Source: Apiosordaria backusii (lineage: Eukaryota > Ascomycota > Sordariomycetes > Sordariales > Lasiosphaeriaceae). From it: a DNA stretch of 64,000 bases. The notes beneath the pieces are model-generated. The model saw only the letters and a program-made list of their open reading frames with translations. It ran no database searches and was not told the DNA's origin. The DNA lies in NCBI GenBank assembly GCA_030549205.1, contig JAUKTV010000003.1, positions 3,038,001-3,102,000 of the forward strand, written 5' to 3'. Of this stretch, positions 1 to 11,921 are shown in pieces (positions within the stretch are counted from its first letter, which is position 1; the number at the start of each line of letters is the position of its first letter). The position numbers and the translations under genes are program-made.

Positions 1-1764
1 TACCGCTAAGCGGGCGGTGATAACGTTTGGGAAGTTTGTTGGGCCGGGGTTTATGGTTGCTGTTGCGTACAGTAGGTCCCCCTCCCCTTTCATATTAACA
101 CCCTTCGTTTTCACCCCCCCCTTCATACTCCCCCCTTCCTACTCTGCCCTAGATATACTGACATAACAATTGGGGAACAGTTGATCCGGGGAATTATGCC
201 ACTGATGTCGCGGCGGGAGCGTCGTATCAATTCCGGTTGTTGTTTGTGGTGTTACTGAGTAATATTTTTGCGATTTTCTTGCAGACGCTGTCGATTAAGT
301 TGGGGACGGTGAGCGGGTTGAACTTGGCGGAGGCGTGTAGGGCTTTTTTGCCGAGGTGGTTGAATTATTTGCTGTATGGGATGGCGGAGGGGGCGATTAT
401 TGCGACGGATATTGCTGAGGTATGTACACTCCAATATCAAGAAGGGGTGAAGGCTAATGAAGAGGAAAAGGTTATCGGGACGGCTATTGCGATCAACTTG
501 CTTATTCCTCAAATCCCGCTCGTGGCGGGGTGCGCGTTGTCGATTTTGGAGGTGATGCTGATATTGGTGTTTTACCGGCCGACGGGGTCGATAAGGGGGT
601 TGAGGACGTTTGAGTATTTTGTCATGGGGTTGGTGTTGGCGGTGGTGATTTGTTTTTGCATACAGCTGTCGCTGATCAAGGAGACGACGAGCGTGGGGGA
701 GGTGTTTAGGGGGTATTTGCCGAGCAGGGAGCTGATTGAGCAAAAGGCGCTGTACCAGGCGTGTGGGATCTTGGGGGCGACGGTGATGCCGCATAGTTTG
801 TATTTGGGAAGCGGGATTGTGCAGGCGAGGTTGTATGATTTTGATGTCAAGAGTGGGTTGTTGCCTTCGCCGACGCCGACGTCGAGTGAGTCGCCTACTC
901 CTCCGGGGGAGACGGAAGGGAGGGGGAGGAGGAGGGGGAGTGGGAGCAATTGGAGTGATGATGGGCCGAAGGGGTATATACCGTCTTTGGATGCGATCAG
1001 GCACTCGCTGAAGTACTCGGTTGCGGAGCTGGCGCTGGCGCTGTTTAGTTTTGCGCTGTTTGTGAATAGTGCCATTTTGATTGTGGCGGGCGCGGCGTTG
1101 TATAACACGCCTGAGGCGGTGGATGCGGATCTGTTTGGGATTCATGATTTGTTGGCCAAGAGCATCGCGCCGATCGCGGGGACGGTGTTCGCGCTGGCGC
1201 TGTTGTTTTCGGGGGTGAGCGCGGGGATTGTGTGTACGATTGCGGGTCAGATGGTTAGCGAGGGGGCGCTCAAGTGGACGATTCGGCCTTGGCTGAGGAG
1301 GTTGATTACGAGGAGTATTAGTATCGTGCCGAGTATTGTTATTGCGGCGGCGGTGGGGAGGGAGGGGCTGGATGCGGCGCTGAATGGGAGCCAGGTGGCG
1401 CTGAGTATTGTTTTGCCGTTTATCACGGCGCCGCTGATTTACTTTACGAGTCTGGATAAGTTTATGATGGTGAGGCCGGGGATGGCGAGGTTTGGGGGGC
1501 ATTATGGGGCGGAGGGGGAGGGGATGGAGAGACTGTTGTTGGTGGTGGTGGTGGTGATGGGGAGGAGGATGAGTCTCAGTCTCAGGGGGTGAAGGGAGAT
1601 TGAGGAGGTGGTTGAGGTTGAAGAGTTGCTATTCGGATAGGGGGGCGGCTGTGGTGAAGATGGCGAATAGCTGGTGGGTGACTTGCTTTGGGGTGGTGGT
1701 TTGGTTGATTATTACTGTGATGAATGTTGCGAATTTGGTGTTGTTGGGGAAGGATGGGTCTTAG
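1..1764 (+). CDS. NRAMP-family divalent metal transporter (5' end outside window)
   Basis: Proton-coupled Mn/Fe-type importer of the fungal Smf family, an integral membrane protein. The first exon encodes GKFVGPGFMVAVAY; an intron at 72-180 joins TAC-A to TTGATCC and restores the TM1 metal-binding motif DPGNYATDVAAGA. A second intron, 420-470, is 51 bp without a stop, so AEV runs into IGTAIAINLL. The TM6 motif MPHSLYLGSG lies near 790-815. A hydrophilic loop rich in Ser, Pro and Gly (about 850-985) is usual in fungal members. The end is awkward: from about 1490 the reading passes through three frames before the last helix (NSWWVTCFGVVVW, MNVANLVLLGK) and the stop at 1762-1764. Each step equals one missing base in a G run (about 1491-1523 and 1585-1589); an unrecognised intron is the alternative. 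The family is certain, the 3' structure is not. Confidence 0.88.
72..180 (+). other. Intron 1 of the NRAMP gene
   Basis: GTAGGT donor, TACTGACAT branch-like motif and ACAG acceptor. Removing it rebuilds the conserved VAYIDPGNY stretch. Confidence 0.85.
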
Positions 1765-1980
1765 AGGTGGGTATGGGGGAAAAGAGGGTGGGAAGGGGGG
1801 TTAGAAAGGAGTTAGATACAAGCATAGACGTTTGCGTTATGGGGATCCATTCTCGAATTCTGTTGTGTATTTCTGTTGTGGATTCGCAATTGTGCTTTGC
1901 GGTGAGAATTTGCCCCATTTGATCATTAGAGACTTTATTAACTCATCATCTACAAACAGTTTTGATCCGTCCCTATCCCC

Positions 1981-2862
1981 TCAATCATCCTCCTTTTTCT
2001 TTTTTGGCGCCAAATCCTTGACCGCCGCTAACTCAGCATACTCCTTTGCATCTTGATTTGCCTCCTTCCTCCACTCAGCCAAAGTATTTGGCACCTCCTT
2101 TACAAGATTATACTCAGCCGCCACCGGCTCCCCAATGACAGTATAAACCGGCACCGTCCCCACCCAAACCCTTTCCCTCACTTCATCACTGTCCAAATCC
2201 ACCTTGTCATCCTTTGGCGGCCCCGTCCTCACCTTGGCGCTCCCCGTGTCAATTTTTACCTTCATCACCGCCGTGGCGGCCATCTCACCCGGCGTCGGCG
2301 GAGAGCGGGACTCGCTCCAGCGGTTGGGGACCACCTTGTTGGTGATGAGCTCCATTGCGTAGAGCTTCTCCGCTGGGTCGGTGACGACGGTCGCGTGGCC
2401 GAAGAGGACGGCAGAGCGGTAGTTGTAGCCGTGGGAGAAGGGGGTGAGGGAGAGGAGGAGGCCGTCGACGGTGGAGGCGGAGATGGTGACGGGGAGACCG
2501 GGGCTTGAACGGGTGAGGTTGGTGAGGCGGGCGGAGATGTAGCCGTGGATGTAAAGGTCTAGGACGTCGGAGAGGGAGGAGGAGGGGTGGGAGAAGGAGC
2601 CCATTTGGCCGATCATGGGGATGGTGGAGGGGAAGGGGGAGGACGGGGTGGTGTTGAAGGAGATGTGGAGGAGGGGGGTGGTGTTGATTATGGTGTGGAT
2701 TGTGCGGAGGGTGTATGAGGCTGTGATGGATAGGGAGGGGCGGGGGTTAGTTGATGAGATTGAGAGAAAGGGGGAAGGGGCGGGGGGGGACAAACCTAGG
2801 TGGTTGTATCGCTTCACGGTGTTGTGAGCTTCTTTGGGGTATTCGAGGTCCTGGCGAGGCAT
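1981..2862 (-). CDS. FMN-binding split-barrel protein (pyridoxamine-phosphate-oxidase-like)
   Basis: Two exons, complement of 1981-2720 and 2796-2862, 268 residues. The intron (2721-2795, donor GTTTGT, branch AACTAAC, acceptor CACAG) is 75 bp without an in-frame stop, so an unspliced reading adds 25 Ser/Pro-rich residues between YNHL and ASYTLRTIHTI. After splicing the protein shows the fungal flavin-nucleotide-binding pattern: the start MPRQDLEYPKEAHNTVKRY, a beta-barrel with IINTTPLLHISF and PMIGQMGSF, then SAVLFGHATVV and KLYAMELITNKVVPNRW. These match the split-barrel group that includes nitroimidazole-resistance proteins. The C-terminus is a Lys/Asp tail. Family members bind FMN and reduce small molecules; the substrate here is unknown. 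No signal peptide is visible, so it is probably cytosolic. It converges with the NRAMP gene about 216 bp away. Confidence 0.85.
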   Translation of the reverse strand: MPRQDLEYPKEAHNTVKRYNHLGLSPPAPSPFLSISSTNPRPSLSITASYTLRTIHTIINTTPLLHISFNTTPSSPFPSTIPMIGQMGSFSHPSSSLSDVLDLYIHGYISARLTNLTRSSPGLPVTISASTVDGLLLSLTPFSHGYNYRSAVLFGHATVVTDPAEKLYAMELITNKVVPNRWSESRSPPTPGEMAATAVMKVKIDTGSAKVRTGPPKDDKVDLDSDEVRERVWVGTVPVYTVIGEPVAAEYNLVKEVPNTLAEWRKEANQDAKEYAELAAVKDLAPKKKKEDD

Positions 2863-5368
2863 TTTGGCGGTGGTGGGTGAGTATCCAGGGAGATGGGGAA
2901 GTGCTGTCGACGGCTGGGGATGGAGTATGAACCGGGTTTTGAGTGTGAGAGAGGATCTAGTTCTTATACGTGATTTTGGTGCTGATGAGATGAGTGCTTA
3001 TAATGAGTCACGGAAATACAGTCATAAATCCCAGTCTGTGGTGGTTGATATGTAGTTGTTGATATGCAGGTCCCTAGATAGTCTGATGCCAATTCGGTTA
3101 TCTCGATACTAACAGGTTTAGCACTGCTCAGACGGAAAATCAGAACGCAATTAGCACAGTGGCTCGAGATATTCTTTCAGTGGGTATCTATCTCCACGTG
3201 CGAGATAGCATCATAGCTTCAGGTGTTGCAAGTGGTAATGGCGAGAAGATGATTGGCACTGCTTGAGTGTGAACCCCTCCTCGGAAGGCATCGGTTTTCC
3301 ACTGGCCCGTTGCTTTCCGCAGACACGGCGTCGGGATGCCGATGGGGGCCTGGCCAACGGATCGGTACGCGCCTTTCCAATGACTACCGGATGGGTGTGG
3401 TATATGCGGCCCAAGCCGCGCCTTTGCCATGACTTTGCCGTCGGGATAAGGTACAGGCCATCGGATGTGGTCTTTGGCTTGTCTGGCCTGCTAGTCCGGG
3501 CCGCAAGATCGTCAAAAGAATGAGACTCGGAATTCACCCTGGTCTTGTCCTCGGCTTATAGCTCACTTGAGTCACCTACCTCTCTTGTTGAGATACTCTC
3601 AATATTTGTCGACCAACTGGTGACTCGACCCCTCATTGTAACCCCGCACTCGAGGGAAGGAATGAGTACGCATGGCACGTCGTGTATTGCACGTCGCGTC
3701 TAATCGAATCTTGAATTGAAGAACGATCTGAAAGCTCATCACCCGTCGCGGCTGCCGGTGCTGTGTTTTGGATGTCCTCGGCGAGTAGATTCTGCTGCCA
3801 GGCAAGAGCGGGTAAATCACGACATGGACCATCTTGAAGCTCCCGGAGTATTGGCCCTTAGACGGCTCGCGGGAAGTGGTTAAAGAGAGCTCTAGGTCGA
3901 TTTCATTGAGCCAATTGACATAGAACATATTTCAGCATGAACTCGGCTTTTGATCCAAATCACTCGGAGTCACTGTAAGAAAAAGTACAAGTTGCTGAAG
4001 CTTCGAGAGGTTGGCTTGATCTTATCTTATCGATATCACCAGGGCACACATCACAATGTGGCCCATGCGCTGTCTCGATAAGCTGATGAGGGACGGACGC
4101 GACTGCGGCCTGTGTGCGACTGACATCTTGCACCGCAGTGTTGACGCTCACCTCATTCTTACCCTGAGCCCTTCAAAATAGGCCTCAGATGGATTTCTCG
4201 AGATACACAGCGTCGAATTTCAAACGGAGACCCGCTCCATGGCTCGTTGCGGATATGTTCCTCATCATCAGCCTCGGCCGCGGCTTGGTTGTATCCTCAC
4301 CCACCAAACGACAGACTGGCAGCAAGATGACGAAGCAATTACCCCGTCACCCCCACGGACACACATACACATCATCACATCATTGAGCGCCTGATGACCG
4401 TTTCGTCGCTCTTTTACAGTTAGCTGCCACTGCGCAGCCCGTTTCGAGTCAGTGCGTCTGCCCATTCAACTGGCATTCTCCTCCCAAGTGCTTGGGCACA
4501 CGGACAACCCGTTCGGCACAATAAACTGGGCATCCAAGCTTCAGAGGAACGAGGAGCCACGAGAGCAAGGACTCCTCTCTTTTTACTCTTTTTTTTAAAC
4601 GCTGCTGCGGCTGCTCGTCATCTTGTCATCTTGAAGTTTCTGCAATCAGTCTGTGCGAGATGTAACAGCTCGAGTTTCAAGTGAAACACCAAGGACGGGG
4701 TTACGATGCAACCGCCGAGCATTGGCCTTGTCAGCCTCGCCCCTCATCCAATCACTGGTGATGCCTCGTGCCAGCATGAAGAACGGATGGCGAGACCTCA
4801 GATGGCACCTTACCAGGCGCTCAACTCTGGGTTACTGCGGTAGCCCCCGTTTACCAAAGGAAACGCTTTCGCAAGCGAAGCCTTTGCCCGGAGTATTTCG
4901 CCGTGGGTCTTGACTGGATGGCGAAAGGGGGACAGTCCCATGTCGCTGTATGTAACAAGCGCGACAAGCTCTGCCTTGGCACCCTTGCTACCTCCTCTCA
5001 TCACCCCCTTCTCCACACTCCGCTGTCCGCCATCCCACCCCAGGAGGAACGCAGCTGATCCGGGGGCGTTGACCGTCAACCGTCGCAGCAGCCGGCCGAG
5101 ACTCTTCGAGAACTGCTTCTCTTTTTTCTTTTCCTTTGCTCTCCTTCTGTTTGTTTGGCAGGACACGGCATGGGCCCCGACATGTCTGCCTGTCATTGAC
5201 ACTATTCGCAACTTCAACGCCGTGACGTGCGGGAAACGATCACTATGAGACGCTCATTCAACTAACATCCTATTCTATTCTTACCTTAATAATTGCCCCA
5301 TTGACTGGGCCTTTTGAGTTTCTCTGTACTGGTTCTATCTCGTCTTCTTCTCCTAATCATCGTCGATC
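2863..5368. other. Intergenic, about 2.5 kb, no supported gene
   Basis: Holds the divergent upstream regions of the flavin-binding protein (-) and the large membrane gene (+). Reading frames are short, overlap on both strands and show no family motif. A T-tract lies near 4581-4597. The last 100 bases before 5369 are CT-rich, like a fungal 5' leader. Confidence 0.6.
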
Positions 5369-8300
5369 ATGGCGAGCAACGGTACCACCACGCAGGCCCT
5401 CCTCGGGGCCTTTACCTTGTCAGTTCTCTCGTCACTCTTTCTCTCATTCTCCGAGTCGATCGTGTTGTTGGTTGTGGGGGCCGGTGATGGGGAGGAAGAA
5501 GGTTAACGTTGTGAGGAACGGTTGACTAACATGTTAGTGTAGCGGAAGCGTGGTTTATGCTGCCTCGGCGGCTCTCGTTCTTTACATCAACGGCCATGGT
5601 GCTGCGGTATTCCGTGACAGCCAGAGGCTGGTCCTCGTATCTTTTCTTATTTCTTCGGCCCTGTGGGCTACCATCGATTTTGTTACGACGCTCGTCGACA
5701 CCACAGGCTCATCGATGCCATGTCAAATCGGTGTTATTTTCGCTTCTATTTTCGACCAGTTGGCGAGGTTCTCGATCGAACAGTTTTTGCTATGGGCTCT
5801 GAACACGAACAAGGGCGGGAAGCTTTCGGTGATGCAGCTACTTCCCCAGATTTTGGTTCTAGTCCGGTTCCTCGCCGGTGCCGTGTTTGTCGGCTTCACC
5901 CGACCCCAAACCGACGACTTTTGCCTCGCGACGACCTCAGCTCTCCCCGTTGGTGTGGCCGTGCTGACTTTGGATGCCGTCATCATTGTGCTCCTCATCC
6001 AAAAGGCCTACTCGACCGGAGGGGCTGCTAAGAGAAACTCAAAGTCTCTTACTACAGTCTTGCTGGGACTTATCTGCTGGACAGCTGCCAGCATTGTGAT
6101 GCTTCTCGGCATCACTACCATCCCGCCTGCCGCCAGGACTGCTCTCCCTGCTGGCGGACTTTTGGTGCTGATCGGTAAGTATCCGGATTCTGTTTCTGTT
6201 CGTCTTCAACTGACACCGCCTAGTTTTTGTTACGGCTGGCGCCATGACCTTGGTCACGTCCAGGAAGTCCGACTCTGGGCTTCCCGAGGCTCCCTCACCA
6301 AGACGAATCAACATCAGCCGCGATATTTCCACTGCTGACTCCGAATACCCCCCGAGCCGGTACGAGGATTTGAAGGAGGCAAACATCCGGTCATCGAGGA
6401 GTTTTGTCAACCCCAGGGAAGTACCAAGCACCAAGGATGAGACCAGCATTGGATTCCCGTTTGCGATGAGCGCCGTTACCCAAGGAGTGCCCGCCATGCC
6501 GCCACCCGTAAGCACGGAATATGTCCGCAAGCTGGAGAGATCGGCTTCTCAGAAGAAGCCCATGTGGGATTTTGCCAAGAGAGGGTCTGCTACTGGTGGA
6601 CGGCCGGTGATTGGCAAGCCAGTCCTTCAGAACGAGGAGGATCGCAACCCCTTGAACAAGATTACGGTCATAGATCTTCAGGAAGCCATGTTGGCGGAGA
6701 AGGAGAGAAGACAGACCAGGATTGAGGAGGAAGGAAGCCAATCGGTGACACATCGCGCCGTTATTCAGTCCATGCATCTGAGTCCTGAGGAGGGCGTTAA
6801 GCGGGCTGCTAGCATGAAAAGAAAGGAGGTGGCCTCGGTTTCCTCCCGTCAAAGCGGCCTCCCTGGGGCGCTTCAGGCTGATACTTCTGCTTCCACTACT
6901 TCAGCACAGCTTTCGCCTGGTGGGGACGAGACTCGCCGGAGATCGCCACGCCAGCCTGAGCCCGAGGAACAACGGCCCTGGACCCCCGAGAAGCTCACTC
7001 CCGCTCCTCAACCTGCCAGGGCGCAACAAAACGAAGTCCGTCCAGTAACAGTGTTGCTACAAGCCAACGTTCCCCAGCCTATTCAACGGCCAGACATTCG
7101 CCCATCGAGGATGCTGCCTCTATCGCCCGGAACACCGCCCCCGGAAGCCACCAAGACACCGCTGCAGAGAAGGCCAACCATTGGTCTCCCAACTAACCCA
7201 CGGGCTCGTGGCATCCAAATTGGCAAGGATATCGGTGCTTCATCTCAGCACAAAACCATCATGTTTGTCAACAACATCCAGTATCACGATCCAGTTGCGG
7301 TCGAGAGCATCATGAGCCGCGCAAACACTCTGCCTTCGAAGGCAGCCCCAACTTCCAACGCCCCGGCTAGAGTTGCTTCAGTTGTCAACCGCCCCCGACC
7401 TATCCCGCGCAAGCCCGAGAACTCGCCAGCAAACGCCGTTCCTTCCCCCAGCCACCGCAGAAGCAGATCTGCTGGTTCTCTCTTGGGCAGAAAGTCTATT
7501 CTGAACTCGACTTCCGGCAGTCCTACCCAGCTTCCGCCACTGCCACCTGCCCCCAAGAGCGTGGGATTGCCTGCAAGGCCCCAACCGAACAACACCAAGA
7601 GCATGACGTTCGACGAGAAAATGACTCTCCTCTTCCCCAGCCCACCGAGGTCGAAATCTGTTAGGCGTAGATCATCTTCGGTGCCTGAGCTCCCCCGGAT
7701 TCCTAAATCTTATCTAGATGCCGCTTCATCTCCCACCGAAGCCGACAACCAGAGGCTGTCGAACCGCACAACCAAGACATCTGTCCGGACCGATAGTGTT
7801 CTCGAGGTTGACGAGATCCCGCGGAAGGATATGGCTGTCAAGGCCACAGATGAGACGAGCAAGGCGTGGCTCAGTGCTTTTGAAGCTGGCAATCAAAATG
7901 AAGACAGGCGCAAATCGTCCCCAGTCATTCCGCAGGTCCCTGTGAGAGCTTCTGCTTGGACTGAAACGACTGTAGATGACTTGGGAACGAACTGGAGCTT
8001 AATGAACTCCCCCGAGTACGCCATGCCAATGGCCATCATGCCAGCTCAGGGGCTTCCTGCCGCTGTTCGGATGCCCACGAGACAAGTTTCTGAGGAGCCC
8101 AAGGAGGAAACCAGAGTTGTTGAGTCTCGCAATAGCGACGACGTACCATTCATGCTCGACACTTCGACCTTCTCCAAGTTCGATTTGCGAAAGTCTTGGC
8201 TTGTGGAAGATGAAGTCACTATTCCGGCGCCTGTCGAGCCTGAGCCTGAGTCTGAGCAGGCTTTCGAATCTGTCTCTGAGCCCAAGCCTGTATCTCAAAG

Positions 8301-11300
8301 CCAGTGGCATAGGCGCGTTGGTGATGAGTGCCCCGCCTTCTCCAAGGAGTGCATGAGCAAGAAGGGAGGCAGAAAGACGCCTCCTACTCCGCTTATGCTC
8401 CACACAACTAGCAAGAAGGCAATTGTGATCCAGGCTGAGCCTTCCCCTCTGGAGTCCCCAGAGCAGGCGCTGCAGCAGATTCAGGCCCAGCTCAAGAAGC
8501 TGGAGGAACCCGATCTGAACGCCGAGACGCCCTCCCAGCGTTTGGCTCTGCTCGAGAACCTCGAAAAGGAGATGGGCCTGCAAGTTGATCACTGGAAGGA
8601 GATGAAGCACGATATTGGCCGCGATTCTCTCTCTAGCATTCAGACAAGTTCGCCCGCAGTTAAGCGCGACTCTGTCTCTAGCAACAGGCTGAGCATTGGC
8701 TCCGACCGCAGGGCCTCTCGCCTCGCTCGTCTCTCCAAGCACAGCATGACCAAGATCGAGGAGCAGCCTTCGGTGCGCAACTCTGGAAGCCCTCAGATGA
8801 GCAATTGGCAGAAGCGCTTGACTGAGGCTCAGATGGAGTACATGGATGCCCGTCTTCTTCGTGAAAGCAGCGTCAACTTCTTGCAGCTCACCAGAGCTCA
8901 GCTTGCGAGCCCTACTCCTCCGGAGTCTGACGTGTCTGACGTCGATGTCATTGAGGAGGAGGTCCCCCCTGTCCCAGCTCAGTTTCTCAAGCGCACTCCC
9001 GAGCTGTCCCCTGAGCAGCCCAAGACTGAGTGGCTCTGGACCCCACCAAACAGGTCTTCGGCACCTGCCGGTCTTTTGTGGACTGCTCCCGCCAAGGTTG
9101 CTGAGACTGAGGTCGTTCTCCCCAGTCTTTGTGTTCGCCCCATGCCCAGAAAGGAGCTGGCACCTCTTCAAATCTACAGCACTCATCTCTGGCGCAAGCC
9201 CTACACCAATGCTGGCAGGTCCACCACCGGACTCTGGAAGCCCGTCTGGGCCTCAGCAGCTCCCCCAGCTGAACCAGTCAAGCGTGTCTCACAAGTAGCG
9301 GCGCCTCAGCCCCAGAAGCCAGCCCGTCCGGTCACACAACGGCCGCCTCGTCGCAACAAGCGCGTCACTCTTCTCCCCGATATCATTGAGAACCCGAGCC
9401 CTTGCCCGATAAGAGGGGTACTCTCGGTATCTTCCAGTTCCCATGGGGAGAGAAGTCTGACACTGCCTCCATCCAAGCTCGCCCCTCTGTTTTGATGGCC
9501 ATGCCCGGAACCATGACCTCTGGTGGGCCAGTCCGTCCCAAGCAGCAGAACGAGCTCACCGAATACTCTTCTTCCTTCTTCGATGATTACGATGACGAGG
9601 ACGACGTCATTGACGGTATGAATTTGGACGACGAGGGCAGCGACGATGGTTTTGATGAGAACACACTCTGGGAGATTGCCAGCCTTCTCAAGGTTGACAA
9701 TTTCCCCTCCAGAAGCAGCTTAGTCCCGTCTGAGGGTTCTATTTTGGGAGACTATGTTGACGAGCTCGAATCTGATGACGAGGACCAATCTTCACGTGAG
9801 CAGTCCATCGTCATTGGCCTTGCTGAGCCCCGCGAGCTTGTTCTCAACCAGGAGCGTGATTCGGCTCCCTTTGAGAGCTCTACTCTCATGATTCTCAAGG
9901 ATGCTGTCTATGAACCCGAACCCCAACCCCAGAAGCCAGTATCCAAGCCTGTCGCCAGGATTGGCCTGCCTTCCAACCCTCGCCCGTCTCCGCCTGCTCC
10001 CGCTGCCGAGTCGCAAGTGCCGGCTACCCTGGCTTCGGTCCCCAAGCAATCCCAGCTTCCTCGCCACCCCATCAAATCCACCCAGGCCGAGACCGCTGTC
10101 AAGCATGCGTCTGCTGGCTTGTGGAGCCCACCCATCACATTGGATAAAGATTCTTCGCGGGGTGGATTGTTCGCCGTTGACTCCCACCGCACCGTATATC
10201 GCACTACCACCGAGCAACCTGCTGCTCAGTACATGAGCCGCAGCCCGCGTCCGGCTGAGCGCAAGCCTCTCGACAACTTGGTATCGACACAGCTTTGGAC
10301 TGCTCAGACTGCGGCTCAGAAGACTGAGCGTAGCTGGATTCACGGCAAGTCGGTCTCTGCTGGCTTGTGGACCCCACCTGTCACTGATAGGTCCTCTTCG
10401 CGGGGAGGTCTGTTTGTTGTTGACCCTAGCCGTACCGTCTACCGCACCACCACTAAGGAACCGGCCGCTCAGTACATGAGCAGAAGCCCTCGCCCGGCTG
10501 ACCGCAAGCCCCTCGACAAGTTGACATCGACTTCCCTCTGGACCGTCGAGGCTGCTGTCAAGACTGAGCGCAGCTGGATTCATACCAAGCCAGTGTCTGT
10601 TTCCGCTGGTGTGTGGAGCCCACCTATCATTAGCAGGCCTTCTTCACCTAACGGTCTCTTTGCAGTCGACCCCAACCGTACTGTATACCGCACCACAACT
10701 GAGGAACCTGCTGCCCTTTCTATGAGCCGCAGCCCCCGTCCCGTAGAACGCAAGCCCCTCGACCAGTTGACTTCGACTTCTCTTTGGGCTCTCGAGGCTG
10801 CTACCAAGACCGAGCGCAGCTGGATCCACGGAGAGCCCAAGGCCAAGAAGACCACCCGCCCCGAGTTCAGCCCTGCTGATTGGCGCGCTGCCCTGAACGA
10901 GGCCATCACTGCTAGCTATCCCAAGCTCAACCGGGTCTCCGCCACCGCTGCCGAGTGGGACGCTGCTCTCCAAGAGGCTCTTGCCCTGTCCTACCCTTCC
11001 GCCCCGGCTGTTGAACTCGACTCCTCGGTCCGGCAACAGGCCTCCAAGTCCAAGCGTGAGCGCTCGCCCTCTACCCGCGGCCGCAGGGACACCATCCAGG
11101 CACAAATCGAGGCCCTGGAGCAGGAACGTCTCTTTGCTCAGCAGTTCGCCCAGGCTGAATACCGCCGCCGTACCACTTCTGTTTCCATCCCCTTCCCACC
11201 CCCACCTGTCCCCCCTGTCCCAGTTGAGGAGCCCACCATGGCCACCACAACCTTCGAGACAGTCCAAGATATCCAACGGCGCTTGAGCCATCGCATCCGC

Positions 11301-11921
11301 GAGTCGCTGGTTATCAGCCGCCAGACGACCCCTGAGCAAACTCCCGTTTCTACCCCTGCCAGGACTCACTCCCGCTCCAAGTCTTCCTCGTCCAGATCTC
11401 ACAAGTCATCCAAGTCAAAGTCCATTCCTGCCGTCCCCGCAAAGCCAGTAGCAACCCTTTGGATCCCTCCCGTCCCAGCTGCTACTATTCCGTCAGAGCA
11501 AATGTGGACTGCAGCGAACGCGATCTACACCTCAACTGAGGTTACCGCGGTCGAGGACGCTGAATCTGCGGCCCGGAGACAAAAAGGAAGGAAGACGATC
11601 CAGAAAAAGGCGAGGAAGGTGGAGATTTTGGGGCAGATTCGGGCTGTGAAGAGGGGGGAGGATCCGTTTGAGAGGTTTGAAGGGCAGAGGATGTGGGTTG
11701 TTCCAGCTGTGAGGGAAGTTAAAGAAGAGAAGGATTGGTTGCATGCTGTCTGTGTTGCTGAGCCGATGGTAGAAGTAGTCAAGGTCAAGTCGGGGAGGAG
11801 GACGAGTGTTAGTCGGGCTCCGATCCCGGAGAGGAAGGAGGTTGTGAGTGAGAAGGAGAGCTGGAGGGTTCACGGGAGAGGGGAGGGGAGTAAGGGGAGT
11901 AAGGTTGTTTTGAGGTATTAG
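5369..11921 (+). CDS. Giant protein: 7-helix membrane domain plus long disordered tail with Trp-motif repeats
   Basis: Exons 5369-5418, 5543-6174 and 6224-11921; introns 5419-5542 (branch GACTAAC) and 6175-6223 (GTAAGT, branch CTGACAC). About 2,126 residues if one missing base is allowed. Residues 1 to about 235 hold seven hydrophobic segments. The rest is basic, Ser/Pro-rich and probably disordered, with coiled-coil-like stretches (about 8460-8620, 11095-11160) and an acidic patch (DDYDDEDD, about 9580-9680). Short motifs of the form [L/V/M]W-[S/T]-x-P recur at least a dozen times between about 9030 and 11710, including inside three 82-residue tandem repeats. At about 9393-9396 the frame changes; stepping back one base gives ENPEPLPDKRGTLGIF and leaves both halves open for kilobases. 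This is more likely one gene with a 1-nt deletion or error than two genes. I do not recognise a function; a membrane-tethered scaffold is only a guess. Confidence 0.72.
10110..10843 (+). repeat. Three tandem 82-codon repeats in the giant protein
   Basis: Units start at 10110, 10356 and 10602, each about 246 bp. Shared blocks per unit are SAG[L/V]W[S/T]PP, GLF[A/V]VD, RTVYRTTT, MSRSPRP, RKPLD and KTERSWIH. The protein blocks are kept although the DNA has diverged at many third positions, which points to an old, selected duplication. Confidence 0.9.

Noticed and set aside
252..1502. Long open frame on the minus strand across the NRAMP gene
   Set aside because: Its product is Arg/Pro/His-rich with no motif. 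It is the shadow of the G-rich sense codons.
3211..3537. Overlapping frames of about 80-108 codons on both strands
   Set aside because: No family motif, no splice-supported extension, and they compete with each other.
7999..9186. 395-codon open frame antisense to the giant gene
   Set aside because: Leu/Arg/Gly-rich low-complexity reading that follows from the codon bias of the sense strand; no domain seen.
9393..9399. Programmed -1 frameshifting as the cause of the frame change
   Set aside because: The bases do not form an X-XXY-YYZ slippery heptamer in the zero frame, and no clear pseudoknot follows. A missing C is simpler.
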